Shown here piece after piece: positions 6,334-14,883 of a DNA stretch of 29,777 nucleotides. The stretch is from Nitrospiraceae bacterium (GTDB taxonomy: Bacteria > Nitrospirota_A > Leptospirillia > Leptospirillales > Leptospirillaceae), in assembly GCA_028064945.1 (NCBI GenBank), contig JAPTWQ010000003.1, positions 1 through 29,777 on the forward strand. The letters are read 5' to 3'. Both the position numbers and the translations under genes were made by a program. The notes below the pieces were generated by a model, which worked only from the letters and a program-made list of their open reading frames with translations, made no database searches and was not told the DNA's origin. Positions within the stretch are counted from its first letter, which is position 1, and each line of letters opens with the position of its first letter.

Positions 6334-7413
6334 ATGTCAACCGTTTCAGAAGAGCTGGTATGGAAAGCCTTGGGCCGAGTGATTGAACCGGACTTCAAGA
6401 AGGACCTTGTCACCCTCAAGATGATCGAAAATCTCAAGATTGATGGTGGCAATCTTTCATTCACCATCGTTTTGACGACACCAGCCTGTCCGCTCAAGGA
6501 CGAGATGAAAAACTCCTGTCTTGCCGCACTGGCATCCGTTCCCGGGATCACCGCCACCGAAATTTCTTTTACCGCCAGAACGACGGGTGGCAGCTTCACC
6601 GGAAAAACCCCGATCCCGGGGGTGAAGAACGTCATCGCCGTATCCAGTGGCAAAGGCGGTGTCGGAAAATCCACAACCTCTGTGAACCTTGCGATTGCGC
6701 TGTCCCAGCTGGGTGCCAAAGTCGGAATCATGGATGCCGATGTGTACGGCCCGAACATTCCCATGATGCTGGGAATTACCGATACCCCACGCCAGGTTGA
6801 CAAAAAGCTCTTCCCCCCCTCTGGACACAGCATTACGGTTATGTCGATGGCCTTCATGGTTCCTCCGGGAACCCCCCTGATCTGGAGAGGTCCCATGCTT
6901 CACGGAATCATCCAGCAGTTCTGCCAGGATATCAACTGGGGAGACCTTGACTACCTGGTGGTCGACATGCCCCCCGGCACAGGAGATGCCCAGCTCTCCC
7001 TGGCCCAGCTGGTCCCCCTCTCCGGAGCGATCATCGTAACAACTCCCCAGGAGGTTGCCCTGTCCGACTCAAGAAGAGGGTTGGCAATGTTTCAGAAAGT
7101 CAACGTTCCCATTCTTGGAATCGTCGAGAATATGAGTTCGTTTATCTGTCCACACTGCCATGGAGAAACAGACATTTTTTCAAAGGGTGGTGGAGAAACG
7201 GCAGCCCACGAGCTTCACGTTCCCTTTCTGGGAAGGATTCCGATCGATCTCTCTATCCGCGAAGGAGGAGACTCCGGCAACCCCATCGCCATCACCCATC
7301 CAGAGAGTCCCCTGACCCAGTCTTATCGGGACATTGCAGGAAAGCTCGCTTCGGCCATTTCCATCTCGAACGCCGGCGCCATTCCGATCCAGATTGGAAA
7401 TTTTGGCGGATGA
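6334..7413 (+). CDS. mrp: Mrp/ApbC-type Fe-S carrier P-loop ATPase with N-terminal MIP18 domain
   Basis: Mrp/NBP35-family ATPases bind and transfer [4Fe-4S] clusters. The 359 residues comprise an N-terminal MIP18/DUF59 domain (about 5-90, TTPACPLKDEM at 48-58) and a deviant Walker A P-loop domain (SSGKGGVGKST, 104-114; MDADVYGPN at 133-141; DMPPGTGDAQ at 211-220). The dimer-bridging cluster motif CPHC is present (C272, C275). ATG 6334 has AAGG about 10 nt upstream. It lies 128 nt after the isc operon, and its leader holds a possible hairpin (GGAAGA 6294-6299 with TCTTCC 6305-6310). Its place next to the isc genes fits a cluster-delivery role. Confidence 0.95.
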   Translation: MSTVSEELVWKALGRVIEPDFKKDLVTLKMIENLKIDGGNLSFTIVLTTPACPLKDEMKNSCLAALASVPGITATEISFTARTTGGSFTGKTPIPGVKNVIAVSSGKGGVGKSTTSVNLAIALSQLGAKVGIMDADVYGPNIPMMLGITDTPRQVDKKLFPPSGHSITVMSMAFMVPPGTPLIWRGPMLHGIIQQFCQDINWGDLDYLVVDMPPGTGDAQLSLAQLVPLSGAIIVTTPQEVALSDSRRGLAMFQKVNVPILGIVENMSSFICPHCHGETDIFSKGGGETAAHELHVPFLGRIPIDLSIREGGDSGNPIAITHPESPLTQSYRDIAGKLASAISISNAGAIPIQIGNFGG

Positions 7414-7450
7414 AGATCGGAAAGACACAAAAACTGCCGGAGCGTAGCGC

Positions 7451-7699
7451 ATGAATCCAGCAAAGGTAGCCCGTGTTGCGGCCTATGACCTTGCCCTCCT
7501 GGAATGGAAAAAGGCCAGAATGCTCTCCGAGATGGCTTCCCGCTCGGCGGTCGGTTCCGGAGGCGTGGATACACTGGGATCCAGAGAGGATTGGGACCGA
7601 TGGCAGGCCGCCATCAACACGGAAATGGATCTTTGGGTCGACCTGAGGGAGGCATGGGAATCCCTGCACGCGGAAGACCCGAGAAAAATGAACTTCTGA
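7451..7699 (+). CDS. Small hypothetical protein
   Basis: This 82-residue, Trp-rich, helical-looking protein (five Trp) has no signal peptide, membrane segment or cysteine. It starts at ATG 7451, 37 nt after mrp, with a weak CGGAG upstream. It ends 1 nt before the TTG of the Nudix gene, so the three genes appear co-transcribed. I do not recognise a family. Confidence 0.6.
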   Translation: MNPAKVARVAAYDLALLEWKKARMLSEMASRSAVGSGGVDTLGSREDWDRWQAAINTEMDLWVDLREAWESLHAEDPRKMNF

Positions 7700-7700
7700 A

Positions 7701-8156
7701 TTGGAAACAACAGATTCTTCCTGTCAGGAACCCTCCGGAGGGGAGTACCCTCTTGAGGTTTCCTGCGGGATCATCATCAAAAACGGAAAAATTCTCTGTG
7801 CAAAAAGGCTTCCCGGCTCATGGGACGATCTCTGGGAATTTCCCGGTGGAAAAGTTGAGACAGGGGAGTCTCCCGTTGAAGCCGTTGTCAGGGAACTTCA
7901 GGAAGAGCTGAATATCCAGGTGGAGGTTCTCCTCCCAATGCCTCCGGTCTTCTATCGTTACCCTCATCTTTATCTGCGTCTTTCACCGTTTATCTGCCGC
8001 ATTCTGAAAAATACCCCGCAAATGACTGTCCACGAAGAAATCAGATGGCTCGAACCTGCAGAATTAAAAGGTCTCGAATGGCTTGCACCAAACTGGAAAA
8101 TACTTGATGACCTTGAAGCCATTCTCCAGAACAACCCGCACCTTCTCAAGAAATGA
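7701..8156 (+). CDS. Nudix hydrolase, MutT-like (8-oxo-dGTP diphosphatase type)
   Basis: The 151-residue protein carries a complete Nudix box at 50-72, GGKVETGESPVEAVVRELQEEL followed by N-I, with the catalytic REL-QEEL helix. The preceding EFPGGK is typical of MutT-type nucleotide-pool sanitising enzymes that hydrolyse oxidised dGTP. The conserved WLEPAEL motif near the C-terminus also fits MutT. Oxidative damage is an obvious hazard if the host oxidises iron, but the substrate cannot be proven from sequence. The likely start is TTG 7701, 1 nt after the preceding stop. Confidence 0.88.
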   Translation: METTDSSCQEPSGGEYPLEVSCGIIIKNGKILCAKRLPGSWDDLWEFPGGKVETGESPVEAVVRELQEELNIQVEVLLPMPPVFYRYPHLYLRLSPFICRILKNTPQMTVHEEIRWLEPAELKGLEWLAPNWKILDDLEAILQNNPHLLKK

Positions 8157-8333
8157 TTGTCCCCTCCGCCTGTTTTTGGGTAAACTTCCAGAAATGATGC
8201 ATCGACACTTCCATTGACACGGTTGAACGCCTGTCCGCGCATAATGGGTTCTGTCGCGGTCTGACTAGGAAATTCCGGTTACGAGACCGGCCCCTCCCCC
8301 ACTCAAGTCCAGCCTCGTGGCGGGGCGCTGATT

Positions 8334-9179
8334 ATGGAGAAAACCATCACAGATCCCGAAAACCCTGGCGATACCTTCTCCAGGCAGTCCGATTCTTACC
8401 AGCGAATGGCCTTCGTCACCTCCTACGACGGAAGGACCTTTCACGGATGGCAACGCCAGGAGGCGGACCGGACCATTCAGGGAAGCATCGAAGACGCGTT
8501 CAAGAAGCTTATCGGAATTTCACTCCCCATCACCGGCTCCGGAAGAACCGATGCGGGTGTCAGCGCCCATGGCCAAGTCTTCCACCTGGATATTCCCCTG
8601 CGGGAGAAACGCCCCTGGACACCGGAGTCTCTTTTAAAAGGCGTTAACCACTTTCTTCCTCCTGAGATCCGTATTCTGTCAGCAGCCGTATCGCACCGGG
8701 ATTTTCATGCAAGACATGATGTGGAAAGAAAGATCTACCGTTACCGATTACGGATCGTTCACCCCAAACACCCTCCCGGACCTCTTGATAACCCTTTCAT
8801 CGGTGTTTTTCCGGCACCGATTGATCCAAAACTTCTCAAAATCGCATCATCACTCTTTGTCGGCAAACATGATTTCACCCATTTTACTGTCAGAAAGTCT
8901 CTTCCTCCCCAAACACAACGAACGATAGACACCATCTTCTGGGAGGAGTGTGGATGCGACTACCAGATATGGATTTCAGGCAAAGGGTTCTTGCACATGA
9001 TGATCCGCTTTGTCGTCGGGGCCATCATTGACGTTGCGAGCGGGAAAAGAGCACCCGAAGAGATTGAAACACTTCTCCATCCCGGATCACCTTCTCCGGT
9101 CAGATGCCTTCACCCTGCCCCCCCGGAAGGGCTTTCCCTCATCCGGGTGCTTTATGGAAAAAGGGATCCATTTCACTGA
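8334..9179 (+). CDS. truA: tRNA pseudouridine(38-40) synthase TruA
   Basis: TruA isomerises uridines 38-40 in tRNA anticodon arms. The 281 residues include the catalytic Asp73 in GSGRTDAGVSAHGQ; family members usually have H rather than S after GV. FHARHDVERKIYRYRL, GKGFLHMMIRFVVGAIIDV and the C-terminal HPAPPEGLSL-x-RVLY are also typical. ATG 8334 has only a weak Shine-Dalgarno. ATG 8406 (MAFVTSYDGRTFHGWQRQ) would give a start closer to the family norm and is a real alternative. 177 nt separate it from the Nudix gene; that gap holds a short hairpin (CCGGT 8275-8279 with ACCGG 8286-8290). Confidence 0.93.
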   Translation: MEKTITDPENPGDTFSRQSDSYQRMAFVTSYDGRTFHGWQRQEADRTIQGSIEDAFKKLIGISLPITGSGRTDAGVSAHGQVFHLDIPLREKRPWTPESLLKGVNHFLPPEIRILSAAVSHRDFHARHDVERKIYRYRLRIVHPKHPPGPLDNPFIGVFPAPIDPKLLKIASSLFVGKHDFTHFTVRKSLPPQTQRTIDTIFWEECGCDYQIWISGKGFLHMMIRFVVGAIIDVASGKRAPEEIETLLHPGSPSPVRCLHPAPPEGLSLIRVLYGKRDPFH

Positions 9180-9239
9180 AGTCCCTCTCGCAGAAAAAAA
9201 AATAGGTCCGAATCCAGGAGTCTCAGCATATCCAGGGAA

Positions 9240-9268
9240 TTGGCTTTTTTAAAAAATTCATTTAAAAT
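9240..9268 (+). promoter_or_regulatory. Promoter for the small gene at 9330
   Basis: TTGGCT (9240-9245, 4 of 6) and TAAAAT (9263-9268, 5 of 6) are separated by 17 nt, in an A/T-rich patch that stands out from its surroundings. The start codon is 62 nt downstream. Confidence 0.5.
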
Positions 9269-9329
9269 ACCTTTTAATCACCGGGAAGGATCACCACCTT
9301 GGATCAAATCACAACATAAAGGGGAACAG

Positions 9330-9725
9330 ATGGGATTATTTTCTTTCTTGAAAAAAGCAGCTCCGGAAAAAATCGTTGCCCAGTCCGAACCATTATCCGA
9401 TGAAAAGATCCTGAAGGAGGCATGGAAGGCAGGAAGATACTCTCCGGCAAACTCCCAGTGCTCCCCGAATTACATCGATCAATGGGTTCTCAACAACCAG
9501 GCGACTTATCAAAGTGTCGCCACTCATTTTTTCGAACGATTTCCTGTCCGCCAAGACTTGTACAAAGCGGTTTTTCTCGAAATGTACAGGGGTTTTTCCG
9601 ATATGGTGCTCGCGGAACCGGAGATTGAGCATTGTGCTTATCGTCTCGAAAACCCGGAAGCGCTCAAGGTTGCCCGAAGAATCTTCGAAGGTGTTGCCGG
9701 AGAGTATGGGATTTCTCTCAACTGA
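9330..9725 (+). CDS. Hypothetical protein
   Basis: The 131-residue protein starts at ATG 9330 with AAAGGGGAA about 5 nt upstream; the frame is open 90 nt further 5' but without a ribosome binding site. The N-terminus MGLFSFLKKAAPEK is amphipathic and followed by a charged linker. The remainder (about 35-131) looks like a compact helical cytosolic domain, with cysteines at C46 and C105. It has its own promoter and a strong hairpin afterwards, suggesting a monocistronic unit. No family recognised. Confidence 0.7.
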   Translation: MGLFSFLKKAAPEKIVAQSEPLSDEKILKEAWKAGRYSPANSQCSPNYIDQWVLNNQATYQSVATHFFERFPVRQDLYKAVFLEMYRGFSDMVLAEPEIEHCAYRLENPEALKVARRIFEGVAGEYGISLN

Positions 9726-9776
9726 CTGTGCTCTCTCCGGGTAAACCCTGGATCTCTTTCAACCGATAGGATTACC

Positions 9777-9811
9777 ATGGAAGGAGGGGGTATCAACGCC
9801 CCTCCTTCCAT
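9777..9811 (+). terminator. Strong 13-bp hairpin without T-run
   Basis: ATGGAAGGAGGGG (9777-9789) is perfectly complementary to CCCCTCCTTCCAT (9799-9811), with a 9-nt loop. It lies 51 nt after the upstream gene and 20 nt before the next promoter, a position expected for a terminator. CATAAAATC rather than a U-tract follows, so factor-assisted termination or 3'-end protection is more likely than a canonical intrinsic terminator. Confidence 0.45.
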
Positions 9812-9830
9812 CATAAAATCATTCAATCAA

Positions 9831-9859
9831 TTGACAACCGGTTATTGATCAGCCATGAT
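9831..9859 (+). promoter_or_regulatory. Promoter of the diiron-sensor/chemoreceptor pair
   Basis: A perfect TTGACA (9831-9836) is followed after exactly 17 nt by CATGAT (9854-9859, 4 of 6). The start codon of the first gene is 65 nt downstream. No flagellar sigma28 pattern (TAAA-N15-GCCGATAA) was seen. Confidence 0.5.
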
Positions 9860-9924
9860 CCGGGCGAAAAGGGAGTTGTTTTTACTTCCCCGTTTCCTTA
9901 CCCCACTTGATCGGAGAAAGACAA

Positions 9925-10671
9925 ATGGCCTTTGAAACACTCTATGAATCGGCAAATCACAAGTTTCTGTGGCTGGGAAAGGATGAGTCCGGTCTTGAAG
10001 AAGGTGTTCAGTCCAATCAGTACCTGATCATCGATGGCGGCAAAGGCCTTCTCATCGATCCAGGCGGGTTTGGGGTCTTTGCCCGGGTTCTGGTGAACAT
10101 TTCACAGATCCTCGATCCTGCTGATATCAAGGATATTTTCCTTTGCCACCAGGACCCCGATGTCGGGGGCGGACTTGCATCATGGTTTGAGATGACTCCG
10201 GCAGTCGTTCATGTCTCGGAGCTCTGGATTCGATTTCTCATTCATTTTGGAGTCAATGACCTGACGCGCTTCAAGGGTATTCCCGATAGCGGCGGCTCGC
10301 TCACTCTTGCCTCCGGACGCAAGGTCGAGTTCATCCCTGCCCATTTTCTCCACTCCCCAGGGAACTTTCATCTTTTCGACCATGAATCCGGAATTCTGTT
10401 TACGGGAGACATTGGCGCGGCTGTTTACCCAAAAGGGAGAACCCCCTTGTTTGTGGAAAACTTTGAAGAGCATGTTACCTATATGGAAGGATTCCACTCA
10501 AGATATATCGGAACAAACAAGGCGATCGCCATCTGGCTTCAGAAAGCCCGGAGACTTCCGGTCAAGATGATTGCACCCCAGCATGGATCAATTTTCAAGG
10601 ATGAAATGGTCGGAAAGTTTTTTGACTGGATCGCCGGAATTCGGTGCGGATTTGATGTCATGAATCTCTGA
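9925..10671 (+). CDS. MBL-fold diiron protein resembling ODP (oxygen/iron sensor for chemotaxis)
   Basis: The 248-residue protein has the metallo-beta-lactamase fold seen in flavodiiron proteins: strand LLIDPGG (42-48), H75-Q-D77-P-D79, H143 in HFLHSPGN, D162 in LFTGDIG and H220 in APQHG. These correspond to the H-x-E/D-x-D, H, D, H metal set of flavodiiron enzymes, but no flavodoxin domain is present. The closest known theme is ODP, the oxygen-binding diiron protein of Treponema denticola, which senses Fe(II)/O2 and is encoded beside a cytosolic chemoreceptor. The gene after this one, 10 nt downstream, is exactly such a receptor. ATG 9925 follows CGGAGAAAG; TTG 9907 is a weaker alternative. 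Fold and metal site are fairly safe; the sensory role is inferred from family and context. Confidence 0.75.
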   Translation: MAFETLYESANHKFLWLGKDESGLEEGVQSNQYLIIDGGKGLLIDPGGFGVFARVLVNISQILDPADIKDIFLCHQDPDVGGGLASWFEMTPAVVHVSELWIRFLIHFGVNDLTRFKGIPDSGGSLTLASGRKVEFIPAHFLHSPGNFHLFDHESGILFTGDIGAAVYPKGRTPLFVENFEEHVTYMEGFHSRYIGTNKAIAIWLQKARRLPVKMIAPQHGSIFKDEMVGKFFDWIAGIRCGFDVMNL

Positions 10672-10681
10672 GGGGGAAAAA

Positions 10682-11368
10682 ATGGCCTTAAGAAACGCTG
10701 ACCAATCGCTCACGCTCTCCCGGGAGAATGCCGACTCGGTCGTTCATCACCTGGGAGAGTCCATGACGAACATGTCCTTTCTCAGGAACTACATAACCCA
10801 GTTTGAAGAGGTCAAGAGCCTGAACGATGCCAATGTTTCGGCACTGGCCTCCGTCCTCGAACAATACCAGGAAAAAGTCGATACGGAGGAGATTGTCTCC
10901 GAAGGAAAAGCCGTTTTGGAAAACCTTCATAAATTCCGGAACGTGCTGGGCGACATCTCCGGCATTGGTCGAGAGATCAAGGAAATCTCAACCCAGGTGA
11001 ATCTTCTGTCGATCAACGCAGCAATCGAGGCCGCCCACGCAAAAGAAGCAGGACGGGGCTTTGCTGTCGTCGCGGAAGAGATCAAAAAGCTTTCCGACAG
11101 AACACGAAAATCGGTCGAAGAAATCGACCGCACTATCGGATCCATCCGTATTGAGCTTCAGACAGTGACCGAAAACATGACTGCGTTAAATGGCAGAATG
11201 GGTGATATTCAGCAGTTCGGCACGATGATTGAAGTGCAGATCCAGAAAATGAAGGAGTCCATGGGAGGATCGATTTTAAAGCGCCTCATCGACATCGCGG
11301 TCAGGCGTCAGGATTCCATCTTCTCATCCTTCAAATCCGCGATCAAAAAACTCTCCGGCACAGCCTGA
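10682..11368 (+). CDS. Soluble methyl-accepting chemotaxis protein (signalling domain only)
   Basis: The 228-residue protein consists almost entirely of a chemoreceptor cytoplasmic coiled coil. The conserved hairpin tip that contacts CheA/CheW is at about 103-133 ([22 protein letters not shown], then RGFAVVAEE). There is no transmembrane helix, HAMP domain or ligand domain; residues 1-90 are a predicted helical region. It begins 10 nt after the diiron protein with GAGGGGG just upstream, so the two are surely co-translated. The simplest model is that the diiron protein is the detached sensor of this receptor. The short length implies a short-class bundle. Confidence 0.85.
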   Translation: MALRNADQSLTLSRENADSVVHHLGESMTNMSFLRNYITQFEEVKSLNDANVSALASVLEQYQEKVDTEEIVSEGKAVLENLHKFRNVLGDISGIGREIKEISTQVNLLSINAAIEAAHAKEAGRGFAVVAEEIKKLSDRTRKSVEEIDRTIGSIRIELQTVTENMTALNGRMGDIQQFGTMIEVQIQKMKESMGGSILKRLIDIAVRRQDSIFSSFKSAIKKLSGTA

Positions 11369-11382
11369 TCCCGGTCAGGCTG
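11361..11382. terminator. Palindromic hairpin spanning two convergent stop codons
   Basis: CAGCCTGA (11361-11368) pairs perfectly with TCAGGCTG (11375-11382) across a 6-nt loop. The left arm ends with the TGA of the chemoreceptor gene and the right arm begins with the TGA (as TCA) of the gene on the other strand. It could serve as a compact bidirectional terminator, although neither side has a long T-run. Confidence 0.45.
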
Positions 11383-11689
11383 CCTTGCAGAGAGCGCACG
11401 GACAGATCTTCCGGAGAAGATCAAAAGAGTAGACACCGGTCTGGTGTCCATCGCTGAAGTGGATCGAAATGGCATAGTTGCCAACCGGGCTAACCGAGAC
11501 GGGCCTGATATCAGGAGAGATTTTCCCAGGCGGGATCAGCTTCTCGCCAGTCCACTCGTGGATACACTCCGCACACTGGCAATTTTCCCTCAGATACGCA
11601 TTGCTGTAGATACTTTCATGGTCGTCCTGCCACAGGATCCTCACAGCTCTTCCCTCATGTGGCATCACTTCTTTCGGAACCGGTTTCAT
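11375..11689 (-). CDS. DUF971 (GBBH-like N-terminal domain) protein
   Basis: The 104-residue protein has the DUF971 layout: ILWQDDHESIYSNAYLR, followed by a Cys cluster C37-Q-C39-x2-C42-x-H44, and HFSDGHQTGVYSFDLLRKICPCALC at the C-terminus (C96, C98, C101). DUF971 domains resemble the zinc-binding N-terminal domain of gamma-butyrobetaine hydroxylase and are often found with Fe-S carrier ATPases. Start ATG 11689 has a perfect AGGAGG 4 nt upstream; the frame is open further 5' without a ribosome binding site. It has its own promoter, so it need not depend on wrbA. Confidence 0.8.
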   Translation of the reverse strand: MKPVPKEVMPHEGRAVRILWQDDHESIYSNAYLRENCQCAECIHEWTGEKLIPPGKISPDIRPVSVSPVGNYAISIHFSDGHQTGVYSFDLLRKICPCALCKAA

Positions 11690-11710
11690 CTGAATCCTCC
11701 TCTTTATGCT

Positions 11711-11740
11711 ATTGTATGGGGAAAGGCCATGGATCCTCAA
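11711..11740 (-). promoter_or_regulatory. Promoter of the DUF971 gene
   Basis: On the minus strand TTGAGG (11740-11735, 4 of 6) and TACAAT (11716-11711, 5 of 6) are 18 nt apart. The predicted start lies only about 15 nt before the ATG, with AGGAGG in between, so the leader would be very short. Confidence 0.5.
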
Positions 11741-11785
11741 GGACAGGGGTGACTCGCCCGGCAAAACGCACCGGACTAAACAGGA

Positions 11786-12388
11786 TCAACCGAAAAGGCG
11801 CACCGCGATTGAAGCAACATGTCCCCCCTGGAATCTGGCAATGGCCTTCTCCCTCTGGCTTGGGGTCCTTGATCCATCACCACCGGCGATTGTTCCGGCT
11901 CCATAAGGCGACCCCCCTGTTACCTCGGTGGAGCCGGACAGCTCAGGACAGCTGTAGGGAACACCCACAACCACCATTCCATGATGAAAAAGGGTTGTAT
12001 GAAATGAAGCGATCGTTGTTTCATGTCCGCCATGCTGGCTGGCAGTGCTGACAAAAACGCTTCCAACTTTCCCGATCAGTCCGCCATTGGCCCAGATCTC
12101 TCCCGTCTGGTCAAGAAATGTCCGCATCTGGGAGCACATGTTTCCGAACCTCGTCGGGGTTCCAAAAATAACAGCGTCATAGAGGGAAAGCTCCCCGGGA
12201 GATGCGACCTCATATGGAGACTCGGTCAGGCCTCCGATTTCCTGGAGTGTCTCATCGGCCATCGTTTCAGGAACCCGCTTGATCGATACGTTCGCGCGAC
12301 TGACTTCCTCCGCGCCTTTGGCCACCTCCTCCGCCAGAGTCTGGACATGTCCCCAGGTGCTGTAGAAAAGAACCAGGATTTTTGCCAT
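11786..12388 (-). CDS. wrbA: WrbA-type NAD(P)H:quinone oxidoreductase (flavodoxin fold)
   Basis: WrbA performs two-electron reduction of quinones with FMN, avoiding semiquinone radicals. The 200-residue protein shows the FMN phosphate loop (FYSTWGHV, 8-15), GTPTRFGNM and the FLDQTG segment, [12 protein letters not shown] and [31 protein letters not shown], and the C-terminal ARFQG, all diagnostic. ATG 12388 overlaps the gpsA stop by 1 nt (TGATG), so expression is coupled to gpsA. TTG 12391 is an unlikely alternative. It is the last gene of this two-gene unit; about 97 nt separate it from the DUF971 gene. Confidence 0.95.
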   Translation of the reverse strand: MAKILVLFYSTWGHVQTLAEEVAKGAEEVSRANVSIKRVPETMADETLQEIGGLTESPYEVASPGELSLYDAVIFGTPTRFGNMCSQMRTFLDQTGEIWANGGLIGKVGSVFVSTASQHGGHETTIASFHTTLFHHGMVVVGVPYSCPELSGSTEVTGGSPYGAGTIAGGDGSRTPSQREKAIARFQGGHVASIAVRLFG

Positions 12389-13422
12389 CAAAATTCTTCC
12401 TCATCCTTCATCGGTCGATCCATGATGTCCCGCAGAACATCCACCAGCGTTGCTCCTTCATACAAAAGGCGGTATACGGCCCTCGTCACCGGAAGATCGA
12501 CCCCGTGCCTCATTGCAAGCATGTGTGCAGACTGGGCAGTGGTCACCCCTTCCGCAACCTGCCCCAGGTCCCGAAGAATGTCGGGAAGTTTTTCTCCCCT
12601 TCCCAGACGGACCCCCACGGTCCGGTTGCGGCTCTGCTCTCCCGTTGCAGTGAGGTACAGATCCCCGACACCGCCAAGACCGGAAAATGTTGTCGCTTTT
12701 GCTCCGAGGGCGACTCCCAGGCGCGTCATTTCGGCCAGTCCCCTGGTTAGAAGGGCAGCTCTTGAGTTCGCACCCAGCCCCATCCCATCAGAGATTCCTG
12801 CAGCAAGAGCGATGACATTTTTCAGGGCACCGCATATTTCGAGCCCCTTGACATCCGTCCTGGTATAGACCTTGAAACAGTTTGTGTTGAACAAAAGCTG
12901 TATCTCTTTTGCCATCGTCTGGGAGTGACTTGCGACAACAACAGCCGTCGGAGAACTTCGGACAACTTCCCTGGCAAAAGACGGTCCGGACAGAACAGCA
13001 TAATGATCAGGGTTCGATGAGTAGCACTCCGAAACGATCTCGGAGACCATCCGGAGTGATCCCTGCTCGATTCCCTTTGTCCCGCTGACAATCGGCAGAC
13101 GGCTCTCTCCCAATGCCGACAGGCTCTCCATCGTGGCCCGAACCCCCTGGCAAGGGATCGCCAGGACAATAAAGTTTGCCGCCTCAAGGGACTCCCGAAG
13201 GTTTGAAGAAACAACCAGACTCTCCGGAAAAATGGCTCCGGGCAGATAAACCCTGTTCTCCCTGTCTGACGCAATCATCGCGCACAAGGTCTCATCCCTG
13301 ACCCACAAGGTTACAGGAAGCCCCTTTGACGCCAGGTGAAACGCGAGGGCCGTCCCCCACGATCCGCCCCCGAGAACCAGGGGCCTGGCCGGTTTGCCCA
13401 GAAACAAAGGATCCTTATCCAC
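12388..13422 (-). CDS. gpsA: NAD(P)-dependent glycerol-3-phosphate dehydrogenase
   Basis: GpsA reduces dihydroxyacetone phosphate to sn-glycerol 3-phosphate for phospholipid synthesis. Motifs are the nucleotide-binding [12 protein letters not shown] near the N-terminus (usually GAGSWG), [17 protein letters not shown], the catalytic Lys in [35 protein letters not shown], and [22 protein letters not shown]. Length (344) is typical. I chose GTG 13422, 6 nt after GGGAG; TTG 13425 (one residue more) has tighter spacing and is also possible. The gene is divergent from serS across about 170 nt. Confidence 0.95.
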   Translation of the reverse strand: MDKDPLFLGKPARPLVLGGGSWGTALAFHLASKGLPVTLWVRDETLCAMIASDRENRVYLPGAIFPESLVVSSNLRESLEAANFIVLAIPCQGVRATMESLSALGESRLPIVSGTKGIEQGSLRMVSEIVSECYSSNPDHYAVLSGPSFAREVVRSSPTAVVVASHSQTMAKEIQLLFNTNCFKVYTRTDVKGLEICGALKNVIALAAGISDGMGLGANSRAALLTRGLAEMTRLGVALGAKATTFSGLGGVGDLYLTATGEQSRNRTVGVRLGRGEKLPDILRDLGQVAEGVTTAQSAHMLAMRHGVDLPVTRAVYRLLYEGATLVDVLRDIMDRPMKDEEEF

Positions 13423-13515
13423 CAAACGCTCCCTTCATCCAACCATCTCCGGAAAACCGGGATCCAGCCAAGATTCCTGCACCATAATGAAAAACACGCT
13501 CTTTCCTGTTCCCCA

Positions 13516-13545
13516 TTGTTCCCGCAAAGGCAACAAGTCTACAAT
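13516..13545 (+). promoter_or_regulatory. Promoter of the serS cluster
   Basis: TTGTTC (13516-13521, matches only the TTG) and TACAAT (13540-13545, 5 of 6) are 18 nt apart; the ATG is 45 nt further on. The -10 is convincing, the -35 weak. Confidence 0.4.
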
Positions 13546-13590
13546 AAGGAAGTCGATTCGATATTTCCAAACCCGGAACCAGGAGAATGC

Positions 13591-14883
13591 ATGCTCGATA
13601 AAAAACGAATCCTACACGAAGAGGAAACCATTCGGGAAGCCCTTGCCTCCCGGGGTCAGAGCCTTGATTTTTCTCCCATCAGGAAACTCGACTCGGAAAT
13701 CGGCCAACTGAAGCAGGCTTGGGAAGCCCTTCGGGAAAAGCGAAATCGCCTGGCCCAGGAGATCGGGACCAGAAAACGCAATGGACAGCCGACAGAAGAC
13801 CTCATGGACGAATCCAGAACCGTCAACGAACTGATCTCCAAAGATGAGGGTCTCCTCGCCTCCCTCGAGGCAAAACTGGACGAACTTCTCTGGATGATCC
13901 CGAACATTCCCGCCTCTGATGTTCCCCGGGGAAAATCAGAGCTTGACAATGTGACGGTCCGGACAGTGGGCACGCCCACCGTCTTTCCCTTTGAACCGAA
14001 ACCGCACTGGGATCTGGGCCATGAACTCGGGATCATGGATGTTGAACACACAGCCCTTGTCAGCGGGAGCCGTTTTTCGACACTCATCGGTGCGGGTGCG
14101 CGGCTTGAGCGCGCTCTGGCCAACTACATGATCGACCTGCATACTCTTCAAGGCGCCTATACTGAACATTCTGTTCCATTCCTCGTCAGGGAAGAGGCCC
14201 TTCGAGGGACGGGACAGCTTCCGAAGTTCAAGGAAGAACTGTTTTACTGCTCGGAAGACGATCTGTACCTGATCCCCACAGCGGAGGTCCCGCTGACCAA
14301 CATGTTCAGGGAATCCATCCTGGACCACGCGTCCCTTCCCATCCGGATGGTTGCCCAGACAGCCTGCTTCAGAAGAGAGGCCGGGGCGGCGGGAAGAGAC
14401 TCCAGGGGGCTCATCCGCCAGCACCAGTTTCAGAAGGTCGAACTGGTCTGGATCACCGCCCCGGAGACATCCCGGGACGACCACGAAAGGCTGACCTCCG
14501 ATGCGGAAAAAGTTCTGATCGGCCTGGAGCTTCCTTACAGGGTAGTGTCCCTGTGCACCGGGGATCTCGGATTCTCTTCCTCAAAAACATACGATCTTGA
14601 AGTCTGGATGCCATCCCAGGAGACCTACCGGGAAATCTCCTCCTGTTCCAACTTTGGAGATTTTCAGGCACGCCGGGCCCAGATCCGCTTCCGGGACCCA
14701 GCCACAAAAAAGACCCGCTTTGCCCATACATTAAACGGGTCGGGGGTGGCCATCGGACGAGCCGTGGCCGCAATCCTGGAAAATGGGCAGAGACCGGACG
14801 GGTCAGTTGGCATTCCCAAAGCTCTCGTACCCTATATGGGAGGAATGACAGAGATCCTCCCCGCAACGAAAGGACAAAAATGA
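13591..14883 (+). CDS. serS: Seryl-tRNA synthetase
   Basis: SerS charges tRNA-Ser (and tRNA-Sec if present). The 430 residues comprise the N-terminal long antiparallel coiled coil that grips the tRNA (about 25-100) and the class II catalytic core. Motif 2 is CFRREAGAAGRDSRGLIRQHQF, split by CFRREAG and RGLIRQHQF; the serine-binding part is YREISSCSNFGDFQARR; motif 3 is LNGSGVAIGRAVAAILEN. Start ATG 13591 follows AGGAGA by 4 nt. The stop overlaps the following gene by 4 nt (ATGA), so serS heads a long polycistron. Confidence 0.97.
   Translation: MLDKKRILHEEETIREALASRGQSLDFSPIRKLDSEIGQLKQAWEALREKRNRLAQEIGTRKRNGQPTEDLMDESRTVNELISKDEGLLASLEAKLDELLWMIPNIPASDVPRGKSELDNVTVRTVGTPTVFPFEPKPHWDLGHELGIMDVEHTALVSGSRFSTLIGAGARLERALANYMIDLHTLQGAYTEHSVPFLVREEALRGTGQLPKFKEELFYCSEDDLYLIPTAEVPLTNMFRESILDHASLPIRMVAQTACFRREAGAAGRDSRGLIRQHQFQKVELVWITAPETSRDDHERLTSDAEKVLIGLELPYRVVSLCTGDLGFSSSKTYDLEVWMPSQETYREISSCSNFGDFQARRAQIRFRDPATKKTRFAHTLNGSGVAIGRAVAAILENGQRPDGSVGIPKALVPYMGGMTEILPATKGQK

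Noticed and set aside
8214..8245. TTGACA and CATAAT as a promoter of truA
   Set aside because: The boxes are good individually but 20 nt apart, beyond the usual 16-18, so the call is not supported.
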